Source: Candidatus Scatousia excrementipullorum
Lineage (GTDB): Bacteria > Cyanobacteriota > Vampirovibrionia > Gastranaerophilales > Gastranaerophilaceae
DNA length: 16,033 nt
Direction: 5' to 3'
Assembly: GCA_017694215.1 (NCBI GenBank)
Contig: JADIND010000008.1
Coordinates: 1 to 16,033 of the forward strand
Positions 1 through 6,550 of this stretch are shown here, in pieces. The notes under the pieces were generated by a model that saw only the letters and a program-made list of their open reading frames with translations, made no database searches and was not told the origin of the DNA. The position numbers and the translations under genes were made by a program. Each line of letters begins with the position of its first letter. Position 1 is the stretch's first letter.

Positions 1-52
1 CTTATACTGCGGCTGCCTGCCGAACCAGCTATAAACAGGATGTCAGACAAAT

Positions 53-76
53 AAAAAAGGCGGTGTTTCCACTGCC
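53..76 (-). terminator. Intrinsic terminator downstream of the GGDEF gene
   Basis: Read on the minus strand, GGCAGTG (76-70), a GAAA tetraloop (69-66) and CACCGCC (65-59) form a 7-bp stem with one G-T wobble, followed directly by six T (58-53) and then ATTTG. This is a textbook rho-independent terminator. On the plus strand the stem is followed by TAAAATAACC, so it works in one direction only. It lies about 165 bp beyond the stop of the GGDEF gene and is the first strong terminator after it. Confidence 0.85.
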
Positions 77-94
77 TAAAATAACCAGATTTTT

Positions 95-213
95 ACACTT
101 TATAAGTGTTCAGAAAGGAAGGGCGGACATAGTCCGCTTTATATAGCTTACGATTCTTTTAAAATCGCCTTAGCTCGGTTTTAAACGATATTTGCCGGTT
201 ACATAAGTCCGGC
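95..213. other. Cluster of four further small hairpins after the GGDEF gene
   Basis: Between the GGDEF stop and the terminator at 53-76 lie four short inverted repeats. ACACTT/AAGTGT is at 95-100/104-109 (3-nt loop). GCGGAC/GTCCGC is at 123-128/132-137 (3-nt loop, perfect). CGATT/AATCG is at 151-155/163-167. GCCGG/CCGGC is at 194-198/209-213. No open frame with a ribosome site fits here. The stretch could be a structured 3' untranslated region or a small RNA transcribed on the minus strand. I do not recognise a known RNA family. The first 52 bases of the window show nothing I can name. Confidence 0.45.
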
Positions 214-239
214 TCTTTCTTAGCCCTATATTAAAAGGC

Positions 240-1112
240 CTATTCTCCGAGGTTAATCTGGGAGAATTGAACAATTTTATTTTTACCGCGTTTTTTCGCA
301 TTGTATAATGCGTGTTCTGCGTAGCGGATAATTGTATTAACATCTTCATCCATATTTTCAAGGCAAGGGTAGGTTGAAATCCCGCCTGAAATTGTAATAG
401 GATGTCTTTCTTCTTCTCCTGCCGGAATAAATTCCATTTTTTCAATATCACGTCTGAATCTTTCGGCAAAAAGATACGCATTTTCTTCCGAAGTGTTCGG
501 AAGTATCAAAAGAAATTCTTCATCACCGTAACGTGTCAGGATATCTTCTTTTCTGATAAGTTGTTTTAGCTTATCTGCGATTGAACGGAGCAGAACATCA
601 CCCCAATCATATCCGTAAATATCATTGACAACTTTGAAAAAATCAAGGTCGAAAAGAAGGCAGGATAATTTTGTGCCGTAGCGTTTTGCTCTGGACATTT
701 CCTGTTCAAGACGTTCGTGAAGATATTTTCTGTTGTGAAGTCCTGTCAATTCATCTGTTGTTGATACCTGGAGCAGTTTATCTCTCAATTCTTTTATTTT
801 CAAAAGAGATTTTGTCCTGATAAGAAGTTCGTTGTTGTCAACCGGAGTTTTGATTAAATCATAAGTTACGGCACGAACTATTGTACCTTTGAACGGTTCT
901 CCTATAAAAAGCACCGGAGATTTGAATTTTGTTGTCATTAATACATCTTTCAGATTTGGAACATCTTCAATTACGATTAATGAAGGGTTGAGCATTTCGT
1001 AATCTTTTAATTTTTCGGCATCCTCAATTCTTACGTTTGATTCGTCAATGCCGGCCAGAACATCTGCCAGGCTTGATTCTTTTTTGCTTGTATAAACAAT
1101 AATATTTTTCAT
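240..1112 (-). CDS. GGDEF-domain protein with degenerate receiver domain, variant GDEEF active site
   Basis: The predicted protein has 290 residues and is probably a cytosolic cyclic-di-GMP signalling protein. Residues 1-105 look like a response-regulator receiver fold: the buried LIVIED strand is at 45-50 and the conserved Lys at 88 in KTP, but the usual acidic pair near the N-terminus is missing (VYTSKKES), so ordinary phosphorylation is doubtful. Residues 118-285 are a GGDEF domain with DELTGLHNRKYL (120-131), DLDFFK (155-160), ND (164-165) and a C-terminal ALYNAKKRGKN (268-278). The inhibitory-site RxxD is present as RKED (187-190), exactly five residues before the signature. The signature itself reads GDEEF (196-200) where active diguanylate cyclases have GG[D/E]EF. 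Activity is therefore uncertain, and it may bind GTP or c-di-GMP instead. An ATG 22 codons upstream exists, but it overlaps the -35 box of the promoter at 1150-1178. The chosen ATG has AAAAAAGGAC a short distance upstream. Confidence 0.9.
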   Translation of the reverse strand: MKNIIVYTSKKESSLADVLAGIDESNVRIEDAEKLKDYEMLNPSLIVIEDVPNLKDVLMTTKFKSPVLFIGEPFKGTIVRAVTYDLIKTPVDNNELLIRTKSLLKIKELRDKLLQVSTTDELTGLHNRKYLHERLEQEMSRAKRYGTKLSCLLFDLDFFKVVNDIYGYDWGDVLLRSIADKLKQLIRKEDILTRYGDEEFLLILPNTSEENAYLFAERFRRDIEKMEFIPAGEEERHPITISGGISTYPCLENMDEDVNTIIRYAEHALYNAKKRGKNKIVQFSQINLGE

Positions 1113-1149
1113 TGTTAAGTGTCCTTTTTTATACTCTCTCTTATGGGCA

Positions 1150-1178
1150 AGTGTATCATATTGCAGGCAGACTTTCAA
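1150..1178 (-). promoter_or_regulatory. Sigma-70 type promoter of the GGDEF gene
   Basis: On the minus strand the -35 box is TTGAAA (1178-1173), followed by a 17-nt spacer and a -10 box TACACT (1155-1150) preceded by TGA, an extended -10 pattern. Transcription would start near 1143, leaving a leader of about 30 nt before the ATG at 1112 that holds the ribosome site. This excludes the longer reading frame start at 1178. Confidence 0.6.
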
Positions 1179-1222
1179 TTTGTTACGATTTTTTAATGTT
1201 TTTGCAAAACAATGTTAAATGC

Positions 1223-1250
1223 TTGCAAGAGCTTGAATTTGTGCTATTAT
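1223..1250 (+). promoter_or_regulatory. Promoter of recJ, placed for a leaderless mRNA
   Basis: TTGCAA (1223-1228), a 16-nt spacer and TATTAT (1245-1250) preceded by TGC form an extended -10 promoter. Only six bases (1251-1256) separate the -10 box from the recJ ATG at 1257, so the expected start point, about 7 nt after the -10 box, is the A of the start codon. It is divergent from the GGDEF promoter at 1150-1178. Confidence 0.5.
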
Positions 1251-1256
1251 TCAGGT

Positions 1257-3623
1257 ATGAGTATCAGAGAGTGGATATTTAACAATATAGATTCAGATGA
1301 AAAATCTTTGATAAAAAGATTATTGTTTTCACGGGGGATAAAAACGGAAGAAGAGATGAAAGAATTCTTAAATCCGCTGGAATTTACCCCGTATTCTCCG
1401 GATGTTTTTACTGATATGGCGAAAGCTGTTGAAAGGCTTTCACGGGCAATCGATAATCAGGAAAAAATTGTTATATACGGGGATTTTGATGCTGACGGTG
1501 TCACGTCAACCTCGCTTTTATACAGAACGCTTACGCATCTCGGGGCCAATGTGAATTATTTTATTCCGGACAGAGAAAAGGAAGGTCACGGTTTTGACAC
1601 AAAAGCTCTTGTCAAACTTATGACAGCTCTTAAACCGAAAGTTATTATTTCCGTTGACTGCGGGATTTCTGATGCTGAAGCTGTTAATTTTATAAACAGT
1701 TTCAAAATTGATGTAATAATAACTGACCACCACGAAGCCCCTGAAGAGTTACCTAAAGCTTATGCAATAATTAATCCGAAAGCTCCGTATGCTCTGGATG
1801 AAAAGTTATCGGCAAAAGATATACTGTCTTTGACCTCTCTTGCAGGAGTTGGTGTTGCCTTTAAAGTCGCAACAGCACTTTTGCAGCATTACGGCAAGAC
1901 TGATTTTATAAGTTCAATTCTTCCTTATGCTGCGGTCGGAACCGTTGCCGATGTTGTGCCTCTTGTAGGGGAAAACAGATATATTGTGACAAAAGGACTT
2001 AACCTTATCGCACAGGGCAAACACTACGGTCTGAAACGTTTGCTTGAGCGTGCCGGATATAATATTGAAAAAGGTTTGAGTGCAGAAACAATCGCATTCG
2101 GAGTTGCTCCGAGAATTAATGCCTCCGGAAGGCTTGATACTGTTGAAGAAGCTATTAAACTCCTTATTTCTGATAATCCGCAGGAAATTGAAATGGCGAT
2201 TACAAACCTTGAAGAATTTAACAGAGTCCGCCAGAATCTCTGTCAGGAAATTTTTGCCGAAGCCGATGAAATGGTTCAAAAAGAGGGCGGCAGAAATCCT
2301 GCTATTGTACTTTTTAATTCAAAATGGCATGTCGGAATCATAGGAATTGTTGCATCAAAACTTGTAGAAAAGTATTACAAACCGACTTTTCTGATGACAT
2401 ATTCCGAAGAAACAAAACAAATAAAATGTTCTGCCAGAAGTATTGAGGGTGTTCATCTGTATGAAGCGATAAGCCAGATTGGAGATTTATTGGACGGATT
2501 CGGCGGACATTCTCTTGCGGCTGGTTTGTCATTTTCACCTGAGAGGGTGCCTTTCAAGCAGGTTAAAGAAAATCTCTTGAAAATTGTAAAAGAAATGACA
2601 TCTGGAAAAGATTTGAAACCGTTTTTAAACGTGGATTTGGAACTTACACCGGATGATATTACTGTAGATTTAGTTGAAGAAATTTCACGAATGGAACCTT
2701 TCGGGGCGTCTAATCCGAGTCCGGTTTTTGCTTTGAAAAATCTAAAACTTAAACAGAAAAAATTGATGGGTGAAAATAAAAACCACCTTCGTCTTATTGT
2801 ACAGAAAGGTGATAGCGAATTTAACTGTGTCCGCTGGCAGATGGGTGATATTTCACTTGTTAACGGCGATACGCTTGATGTTGCTTTTCATCCCCAGATT
2901 AATGAATTCAACGGCAATGTTTCGGTTCAGCTTATTGTTGACGACATTCATTCCGAATACTTAAAGGAAGAAACCGCAGAAGAACAAAGTCATTTGAAAA
3001 TTTATGATCACCGTAAAAAAACGGATATATTGCCGCAGGTTAACGATTACATTGGAAATACAAAGCAGAATATCATGATTTTTGCGGAAAACAGGCAGAT
3101 TCTGGAGATGCTTAAACCTTTTAAAAATCTTTCCTCAAAAACTTTTACAAGAGAAAATGTTCCTCAGTGTGATTCGGTTATGTTTTTTGATTATCCGGCA
3201 GACAGAGAAACTTTTGAAATGATAGTGAAAGATTCTTGTGCGGCAAGTATTCATATGATGAATTACGATATTAAATATCTGGATGAAAAAGAATTTTTGA
3301 AAACTTTTGCCGGTATGTTGAAATTCGCCGGCAACAATAACGGCGGGCATGTGCAGCTTGGCAGGTGTGCGAGTTATCTGGGAAAATCCGTTCGGCTGGT
3401 TGAAAACCTGCTGAATTTGTTTGAAGAATGCGGCTTTATTCAAATTAAAGAAAGACATCCTTTTGAATATGTTATTGATTTTAAAGGGATAGACGATGTT
3501 TCTCATATTCTTCACAATCCTAAGTTTGAAGAAATTTTGAATATGGCGGAAGAATGTGAACTTTTTCAGAAAGGTCTTTTAGAAGATGACATTTCTGAAA
3601 TTGATAACCTGTGCGGTGTATGA
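1257..3623 (+). CDS. recJ: Single-stranded-DNA-specific 5'-3' exonuclease RecJ
   Basis: This is a DHH-superfamily nuclease of 788 residues that degrades single-stranded DNA 5' to 3' in recombination and mismatch or base-excision repair. The metal-binding motifs are all present: DFDADGVTS from 76, SVDCGISD in the middle of the first lobe, DHH at 157-159 with the following INPKA, and the DHHA1 motif GGHSLAAG from 416. An OB-fold-like segment follows (about 455-570), then a C-terminal extension of about 200 residues ending in a winged-helix-like stretch, as in the long RecJ proteins of Firmicutes and Cyanobacteria. The start is the Met of MSIREWIF. An upstream in-frame ATG at 1212 lies before the promoter and adds no conserved sequence. 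No proper Shine-Dalgarno precedes the start (AGG sits one base away). The next gene begins 40-100 bp downstream on the same strand. Confidence 0.95.
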   Translation: MSIREWIFNNIDSDEKSLIKRLLFSRGIKTEEEMKEFLNPLEFTPYSPDVFTDMAKAVERLSRAIDNQEKIVIYGDFDADGVTSTSLLYRTLTHLGANVNYFIPDREKEGHGFDTKALVKLMTALKPKVIISVDCGISDAEAVNFINSFKIDVIITDHHEAPEELPKAYAIINPKAPYALDEKLSAKDILSLTSLAGVGVAFKVATALLQHYGKTDFISSILPYAAVGTVADVVPLVGENRYIVTKGLNLIAQGKHYGLKRLLERAGYNIEKGLSAETIAFGVAPRINASGRLDTVEEAIKLLISDNPQEIEMAITNLEEFNRVRQNLCQEIFAEADEMVQKEGGRNPAIVLFNSKWHVGIIGIVASKLVEKYYKPTFLMTYSEETKQIKCSARSIEGVHLYEAISQIGDLLDGFGGHSLAAGLSFSPERVPFKQVKENLLKIVKEMTSGKDLKPFLNVDLELTPDDITVDLVEEISRMEPFGASNPSPVFALKNLKLKQKKLMGENKNHLRLIVQKGDSEFNCVRWQMGDISLVNGDTLDVAFHPQINEFNGNVSVQLIVDDIHSEYLKEETAEEQSHLKIYDHRKKTDILPQVNDYIGNTKQNIMIFAENRQILEMLKPFKNLSSKTFTRENVPQCDSVMFFDYPADRETFEMIVKDSCAASIHMMNYDIKYLDEKEFLKTFAGMLKFAGNNNGGHVQLGRCASYLGKSVRLVENLLNLFEECGFIQIKERHPFEYVIDFKGIDDVSHILHNPKFEEILNMAEECELFQKGLLEDDISEIDNLCGV

Positions 3624-3630
3624 TGCTTTT

Positions 3631-3655
3631 GTCTGCCGGAGGTAAGCCGGCGGAC
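3631..3655 (+). other. Strong hairpin between recJ and the aminopeptidase gene
   Basis: GTCTGCCGG (3631-3639) pairs with CCGGCGGAC (3647-3655) in a 9-bp stem with one T-G wobble and a 7-nt loop. No T-run follows, so it is not a standard terminator. Immediately after it comes GGAGG (3656-3660), then GTT and an ATG at 3664. The stem therefore abuts a potential ribosome site and could limit its use, stabilise the mRNA end, or attenuate transcription from recJ. Confidence 0.5.
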
Positions 3656-3723
3656 GGAGGGTTATGGCACCGGATTACGTTATATTGTATTTACTGATTA
3701 AAATAGGAAAGAGGCATTTTTTT

Positions 3724-4827
3724 ATGAAAACAATCTGGGATAAATACGCAGAAGTTCTGGTTGATTATTCTGTAGATGTTCAAAAAGGCGACCTTGTACA
3801 AATAAGAGGGACAAGTGTTTATACAAAAGATTTAGTTAAAGCAGTTTACAAAAGAGTTCTTGAACGTGGCGGGCATCCGATTGTGAGAACTTCCATTGAG
3901 GACTTGTCCGATACTTTTATTAAACTTGCAACGGATGAACAGCTTGATTATGTTGATCCGGTTACAAAGTTAGAATACGAAACTGTTGACAAATTTATTT
4001 CGATCGGCGGGCCTATGAATACTAAAAATATGGCAAGGGCTGATTTACAAAAACTTTCAAGACGCGGAAAGGCAACTAAATTTTTATCGGAATTGCTAAT
4101 GAAACGTTCTGCGGAAGGTTCTGCAAAATGGGTTATAGCTGATGTTCCGACACATGCTCTTGCTCAGGAAGCCAAGATGTCTTTTGATGAGTATTCGGAA
4201 TTTCTCTTCAAATCCTGCTATCTGGATTTGGATGATCCTGTCGCAAAATTACGTGAACTTGACGAAAAACAAACCAAATGGGCAAACTATCTTAATAACG
4301 TCAAAAAAATTCATATAGTCGGCGAAAAAACGGATATAACTTTTGGTGTTGAAGGCAGAAAATGGATTAGCTGTTCCGGATTAAATAATTATCCTGATGG
4401 TGAAGTATTTACCTCCCCGGTTGAAGATGACATTAACGGAGAAATTTATTTTGATTTTCCGCAACTCTATAGAGGTAATGAAGCACATGGCGTACATCTT
4501 TTTATAGAGAACGGAAAAATTGTGAAGGCAACGGCAGAACGCGGCGAAGATTTTCTTAACGCAATGCTTGATATGGATGAAGGTTCCCGCGGAATCGGCG
4601 AAATTGCAATCGGGACGAATGACGAAATTCAGGAGATTACCGGAAACATTCTTTTTGATGAGAAAATCGGCGGGGCAATTCATATGGCAGCAGGTGCATC
4701 TTATCCGGAAACCGGCGGAAAAAATGTATCCGGATTACACTGGGATATGATTAAAAATATGAAAAACGGCGGGAAAATTTTTGCTGATGATGTTTTGATT
4801 TACGAAAACGGTAAGTTTATTATATAA
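3724..4827 (+). CDS. M29-family metallo-aminopeptidase (AmpS/PepS/aminopeptidase T type)
   Basis: The predicted protein has 367 residues, the normal length for this family of cytosolic, two-metal aminopeptidases that trim N-terminal residues from peptides. All expected metal and catalytic ligands can be placed: Glu227 in GEVFTSP, Glu293 in IGEIAIG, His320 in GAIHMAAG, Tyr327, and His339/Asp341 in LHWDM. The surrounding DEKIGGAIH and PETGGKN signatures are intact. I chose the ATG of MKTIWDKYAEVL because it matches the family N-terminus and has AGGAAAGAGG nine bases upstream. An in-frame ATG at 3664 with GGAGG three bases before it would add a hydrophobic 20-residue extension (MAPDYVILYLLIKIGKRHFF). 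It lies directly after recJ and has its own terminator. Confidence 0.93.
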   Translation: MKTIWDKYAEVLVDYSVDVQKGDLVQIRGTSVYTKDLVKAVYKRVLERGGHPIVRTSIEDLSDTFIKLATDEQLDYVDPVTKLEYETVDKFISIGGPMNTKNMARADLQKLSRRGKATKFLSELLMKRSAEGSAKWVIADVPTHALAQEAKMSFDEYSEFLFKSCYLDLDDPVAKLRELDEKQTKWANYLNNVKKIHIVGEKTDITFGVEGRKWISCSGLNNYPDGEVFTSPVEDDINGEIYFDFPQLYRGNEAHGVHLFIENGKIVKATAERGEDFLNAMLDMDEGSRGIGEIAIGTNDEIQEITGNILFDEKIGGAIHMAAGASYPETGGKNVSGLHWDMIKNMKNGGKIFADDVLIYENGKFII

Positions 4828-4828
4828 T
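4799..4828 (+). promoter_or_regulatory. Possible tmk promoter inside the end of the aminopeptidase gene
   Basis: TTTACG (4799-4804), an 18-nt spacer and a perfect TATAAT (4823-4828) lie over the last codons and stop of the aminopeptidase gene. Transcription would begin around 4835, inside the left arm of the terminator hairpin. The new transcript would keep only a shortened stem at its extreme 5' end and should escape termination. The region is AT-rich, so chance occurrence is possible. Confidence 0.35.
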
Positions 4829-4832
4829 AGTA

Positions 4833-4855
4833 AGCGGGAGTAACTTCCCGCTTTT
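4833..4855 (+). terminator. Intrinsic terminator of the aminopeptidase gene
   Basis: AGCGGGA (4833-4839) pairs with TCCCGCT (4846-4852) around a 6-nt loop, and the T-run is 4852-4855. It begins six bases after the stop codon and ends 24 bases before the tmk start, so tmk needs readthrough or its own promoter. Confidence 0.8.
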
Positions 4856-4879
4856 AGTATTCGGATAATAGGAAAAGAG

Positions 4880-5491
4880 ATGACAAAAGGCTTATTTATT
4901 ACATTTGAAGGTGCTGACGGTTGCGGAAAGACTACACAGCTTATGCTTCTTGCGAAATATTTAAAATCAAAAGGTCTGGAAGTTGTTGTGACTCGTGAAC
5001 CAGGAGCAAGAGGGCTTGGCGAGAAAATCAGAGAGATTTTATTAAATTATGACGGAGAAGTTTCATCGCAGGCAGAAGCATTTCTTTTTCTGGCAGACAG
5101 AGCACAGCACATTGATGTAATTGTTAATCCTGCTGTTGAAAGCGGGAAAATTGTACTCTGTGACAGGCATACGGATAGTACCGTTGCCTATCAGGGATAT
5201 GGCAGAGGGCTAGATATTGACCGTATAAAAATGCTGAATAATCTGGCAACAGGGGACAGAAGACCGGATTTGACGATTGTTTTTGATATTGATGTGGAAA
5301 CTTCCATGGCAAGAGTCGGTGCTGAAAAAGACCGTATGGAAAGTGCCGGTGAGGAATTTTTCAACCGTGTAAGAAACGGTTATCTTAAAATCGCGGAACT
5401 TGAACCGGAAAGAGTTAAAGTTTTGAATGCAACAAAATCTGTTGAGGATATTCATAAGGAAGTCGTTGCATTATACGAATCTCTTAATTAA
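4880..5491 (+). CDS. tmk: Thymidylate kinase (dTMP kinase)
   Basis: The 203-residue enzyme phosphorylates dTMP to dTDP in the dTTP pathway. The P-loop GADGCGKT is at 11-18, the TREPG loop at 38-42 (here followed by Ala where many family members have a second Gly), the DRH switch at 95-97 followed by the substrate-contacting YQGYGRG (104-110), and the lid with basic residues at about 145-153. Length is typical. AGGAAAAGAG immediately precedes the ATG. It is isolated from the upstream gene by a terminator, and no convincing terminator follows it; the repeat field begins about 30 bp after the stop. Confidence 0.95.
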   Translation: MTKGLFITFEGADGCGKTTQLMLLAKYLKSKGLEVVVTREPGARGLGEKIREILLNYDGEVSSQAEAFLFLADRAQHIDVIVNPAVESGKIVLCDRHTDSTVAYQGYGRGLDIDRIKMLNNLATGDRRPDLTIVFDIDVETSMARVGAEKDRMESAGEEFFNRVRNGYLKIAELEPERVKVLNATKSVEDIHKEVVALYESLN

Positions 5492-5521
5492 AAATTGTAC
5501 GGATAATCTTTTGGATTGCGA

Positions 5522-5590
5522 CCTCACCCCAGCCCTCTCCAGCAAGGCGAGGGCGTATGACAGCATGTAGGTTGGGCATACCTGCCCAAC
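5522..5590. repeat. Two-hairpin repeat module, copy 1
   Basis: This copy begins CCTCACCCCAGCCCTCTCC and ends CATACCTGCCCAAC. It matches 5786-5856 over its whole length with scattered substitutions and a 2-nt length difference. The first hairpin is GCCCTC (5532-5537) with GAGGGC (5549-5554). The second is a perfect 10-bp stem, AGGTTGGGCA (5569-5578) with TGCCCAACCT (5583-5592), loop TACC, which runs two bases past the shared part. Confidence 0.8.
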
Positions 5591-5620
5591 CTGCCCAAAA
5601 TAAAATTTTATTTTTAAGAT

Positions 5621-5661
5621 GTTCAGTAGCTCTCAACCTATATGTAAAAGAGATTCTGAAC
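5621..5661. repeat. Imperfect inverted repeat within the repeat field
   Basis: GTTCAG (5621-5626) pairs with CTGAAC (5656-5661), and TCTC (5631-5634) pairs with GAGA (5650-5653) inside a larger loop. No T-run follows. Confidence 0.4.
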
Positions 5662-5785
5662 AGTGACAAATTTCGTGAGCCGCATCGGTAAACGTTTCAG
5701 AATGACATGAGAAAAATCCCCCTTCTATTCCCCCTTTAGAAAAGAGGCTAAGCCTTTGGCGACCTTATTTATCTCATGTAAGACC

Positions 5786-5856
5786 CCTCACCCCAGCCTT
5801 CTCCCGCAATGGGAGAGGGAGTATGATAGCATGTAGGTTAGGCATACCTGCCCAAC
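5786..5856. repeat. Two-hairpin repeat module, copy 2
   Basis: This is the second copy of the module at 5522-5590. Its first hairpin is stronger: CCTTCTCCC (5797-5805) with GGGAGAGGG (5811-5819), nine pairs with one T-G. Its second hairpin has decayed: GTTAGGCA (5837-5844) against TGCCCAAC (5849-5856) has one A-C mismatch where copy 1 has G-C. The two copies therefore keep different arms intact. Confidence 0.8.
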
Positions 5857-5877
5857 AATGAAACTGGAGGCTTCGTC

Positions 5878-5898
5878 ATTGCGGGCTTGACCCGCAAT
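5878..5898. repeat. Perfect 8-bp inverted repeat of the TCATTGCG type
   Basis: ATTGCGGG (5878-5885) pairs with CCCGCAAT (5891-5898) around CTTGA. It sits 23 bp beyond the stop of the minus-strand gene at 5921-6547, but on that strand it is followed by GACGAAGCC, not a T-run, so it is a repeat rather than a normal terminator. Confidence 0.55.
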
Positions 5899-5920
5899 CG
5901 CATAGCCGCGAAATATTTAA

Positions 5921-6547
5921 CTAGCTCACTTTGAGCAGATTAGGATTTTTTATAACATCAATTACAGGCAAATCTCTAAAATCCCCGATAACTTTTATGT
6001 TAGACGGATTTTTTGAGTGCTCTTTTGCAAGTATTGCTCCTACTATAGCTTCAAGCTGTGACATCGGCATCATATTTGCCGGCAAATCAAGCCCCCATTC
6101 ATTTGTCAAAACTTGCTGTAAAAATTTACAGTCTGCAGGTGAGCGTTCTTTGAAACAAGAATTTAAATGCATACTCTGGCGTGTCAGATACAGTTCAAAT
6201 CGGTTGACAACGGTACCTTTTTCCGTGAGTGATTTAAAGTAGTCGCTTCCTCTTGTTGCATATCGCTGTGTCCAGTTATCCTGATTCGGAATGAGCGGGT
6301 TTGTGGAAACCATCTGGTACGGTTTTGAAAGCACACGCCATTTCCCGTTAAGCATTGTTCTGTCCCATGCTAATGATACGCAAATTTCTGAATTCGCGGT
6401 TGACGGATAATTGTCAAAGAAATACATAATGTCATTAACTTTGTAGAGTTTATCAACCATAATAAGGTTGTCGGTTTCGTCAAAAATGGCAAGCCCGGAA
6501 TCCATACCTGAACCTGATGCCAGTGACAGACCTATGTAATATTTCAT
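5921..6547 (-). CDS. Unknown protein, possibly RNase H-like fold (DUF429-like), coupled to map
   Basis: I do not recognise this 208-residue protein with certainty. It has no signal peptide or membrane segment. The N-terminus (YIGLSLASGSGMDSGLAIFDETDNL) reads like the first beta-hairpin of an RNase H-like fold, and SQLEAIVGAILA (163-174) resembles the closing acidic helix of DUF429 proteins, with TRGSD (98-102) in between. The position expected to hold the first catalytic Asp carries Ser (residue 8), so even if the fold is right, activity is doubtful. The start is fixed by GGAG (6557-6554) within the last codons of map; only three bases (6548-6550) separate the map stop from this ATG, which indicates translational coupling in an adk-map operon. 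No intrinsic terminator follows, only the repeat field. Confidence 0.8.
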   Translation of the reverse strand: MKYYIGLSLASGSGMDSGLAIFDETDNLIMVDKLYKVNDIMYFFDNYPSTANSEICVSLAWDRTMLNGKWRVLSKPYQMVSTNPLIPNQDNWTQRYATRGSDYFKSLTEKGTVVNRFELYLTRQSMHLNSCFKERSPADCKFLQQVLTNEWGLDLPANMMPMSQLEAIVGAILAKEHSKNPSNIKVIGDFRDLPVIDVIKNPNLLKVS

Positions 6548-6550
6548 ATT

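Larger units (their letters stand above)
5492..5920. other. Gene-free stretch filled with decayed palindromic repeats
   Basis: There is no credible gene here. The stretch is visibly richer in G and C runs than its neighbours. It holds two copies of a 70-bp module (5522-5590 and 5786-5856), an AT-only perfect palindrome (5597-5614), a longer imperfect inverted repeat (5621-5661), a TTCAGAATGACATGAG segment (from about 5697), a C- and T-rich part (5717-5745), and a TCATTGCGGG...CCCGCAAT hairpin (5878-5898). These resemble the dispersed non-coding repeats common in Cyanobacteria and many metagenome-derived genomes. It separates the convergent ends of tmk and the gene at 5921-6547. Confidence 0.7.

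Noticed and set aside
1..40. Possible SRP RNA or tRNA fragment on the minus strand (TTCGGCAGGCAGCC).
   Set aside because: The GGAA tetraloop and flanking conserved bases of SRP RNA are missing and no cloverleaf or CCA end can be built in the few bases available.
80..240. c-di-GMP riboswitch linked to the GGDEF gene.
   Set aside because: The hairpins lie after the gene, not before it, and the conserved core of the GEMM riboswitches is absent.
1113..1178. Longer start for the GGDEF protein (Met 22 codons upstream).
   Set aside because: The upstream ATG overlaps the -35 box of a good promoter and the extra residues are unlike a receiver domain start; the inner ATG has a ribosome site.
1212..1256. 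Longer start for RecJ at 1212.
   Set aside because: It lies upstream of the promoter boxes and adds MLNACKSLNLCYYSG, which is not part of the conserved protein.
1914..2279. Minus-strand open frame of 121 codons.
   Set aside because: Antisense shadow within the recJ DHHA1 region; composition is not protein-like.
3135..3515. Minus-strand open frame of 126 codons.
   Set aside because: Antisense shadow within recJ, whose own frame is continuous and conserved.
5597..5614. AT-only perfect palindrome as an origin or terminator.
   Set aside because: It consists only of A4TA4 and its mirror, is weakly stable and has no associated boxes; chance is likely in AT-rich DNA.
5484..5669. Minus-strand open frame of 61 codons across the first repeat copy.
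   Set aside because: It is built from repeat sequence and overlaps the tmk end; no ribosome site or conserved protein character.
5522..5856. CRISPR-like direct repeat with spacer.
   Set aside because: There are only two diverged copies about 195 bp apart, with internal hairpins and no regular spacing; no cas genes nearby.
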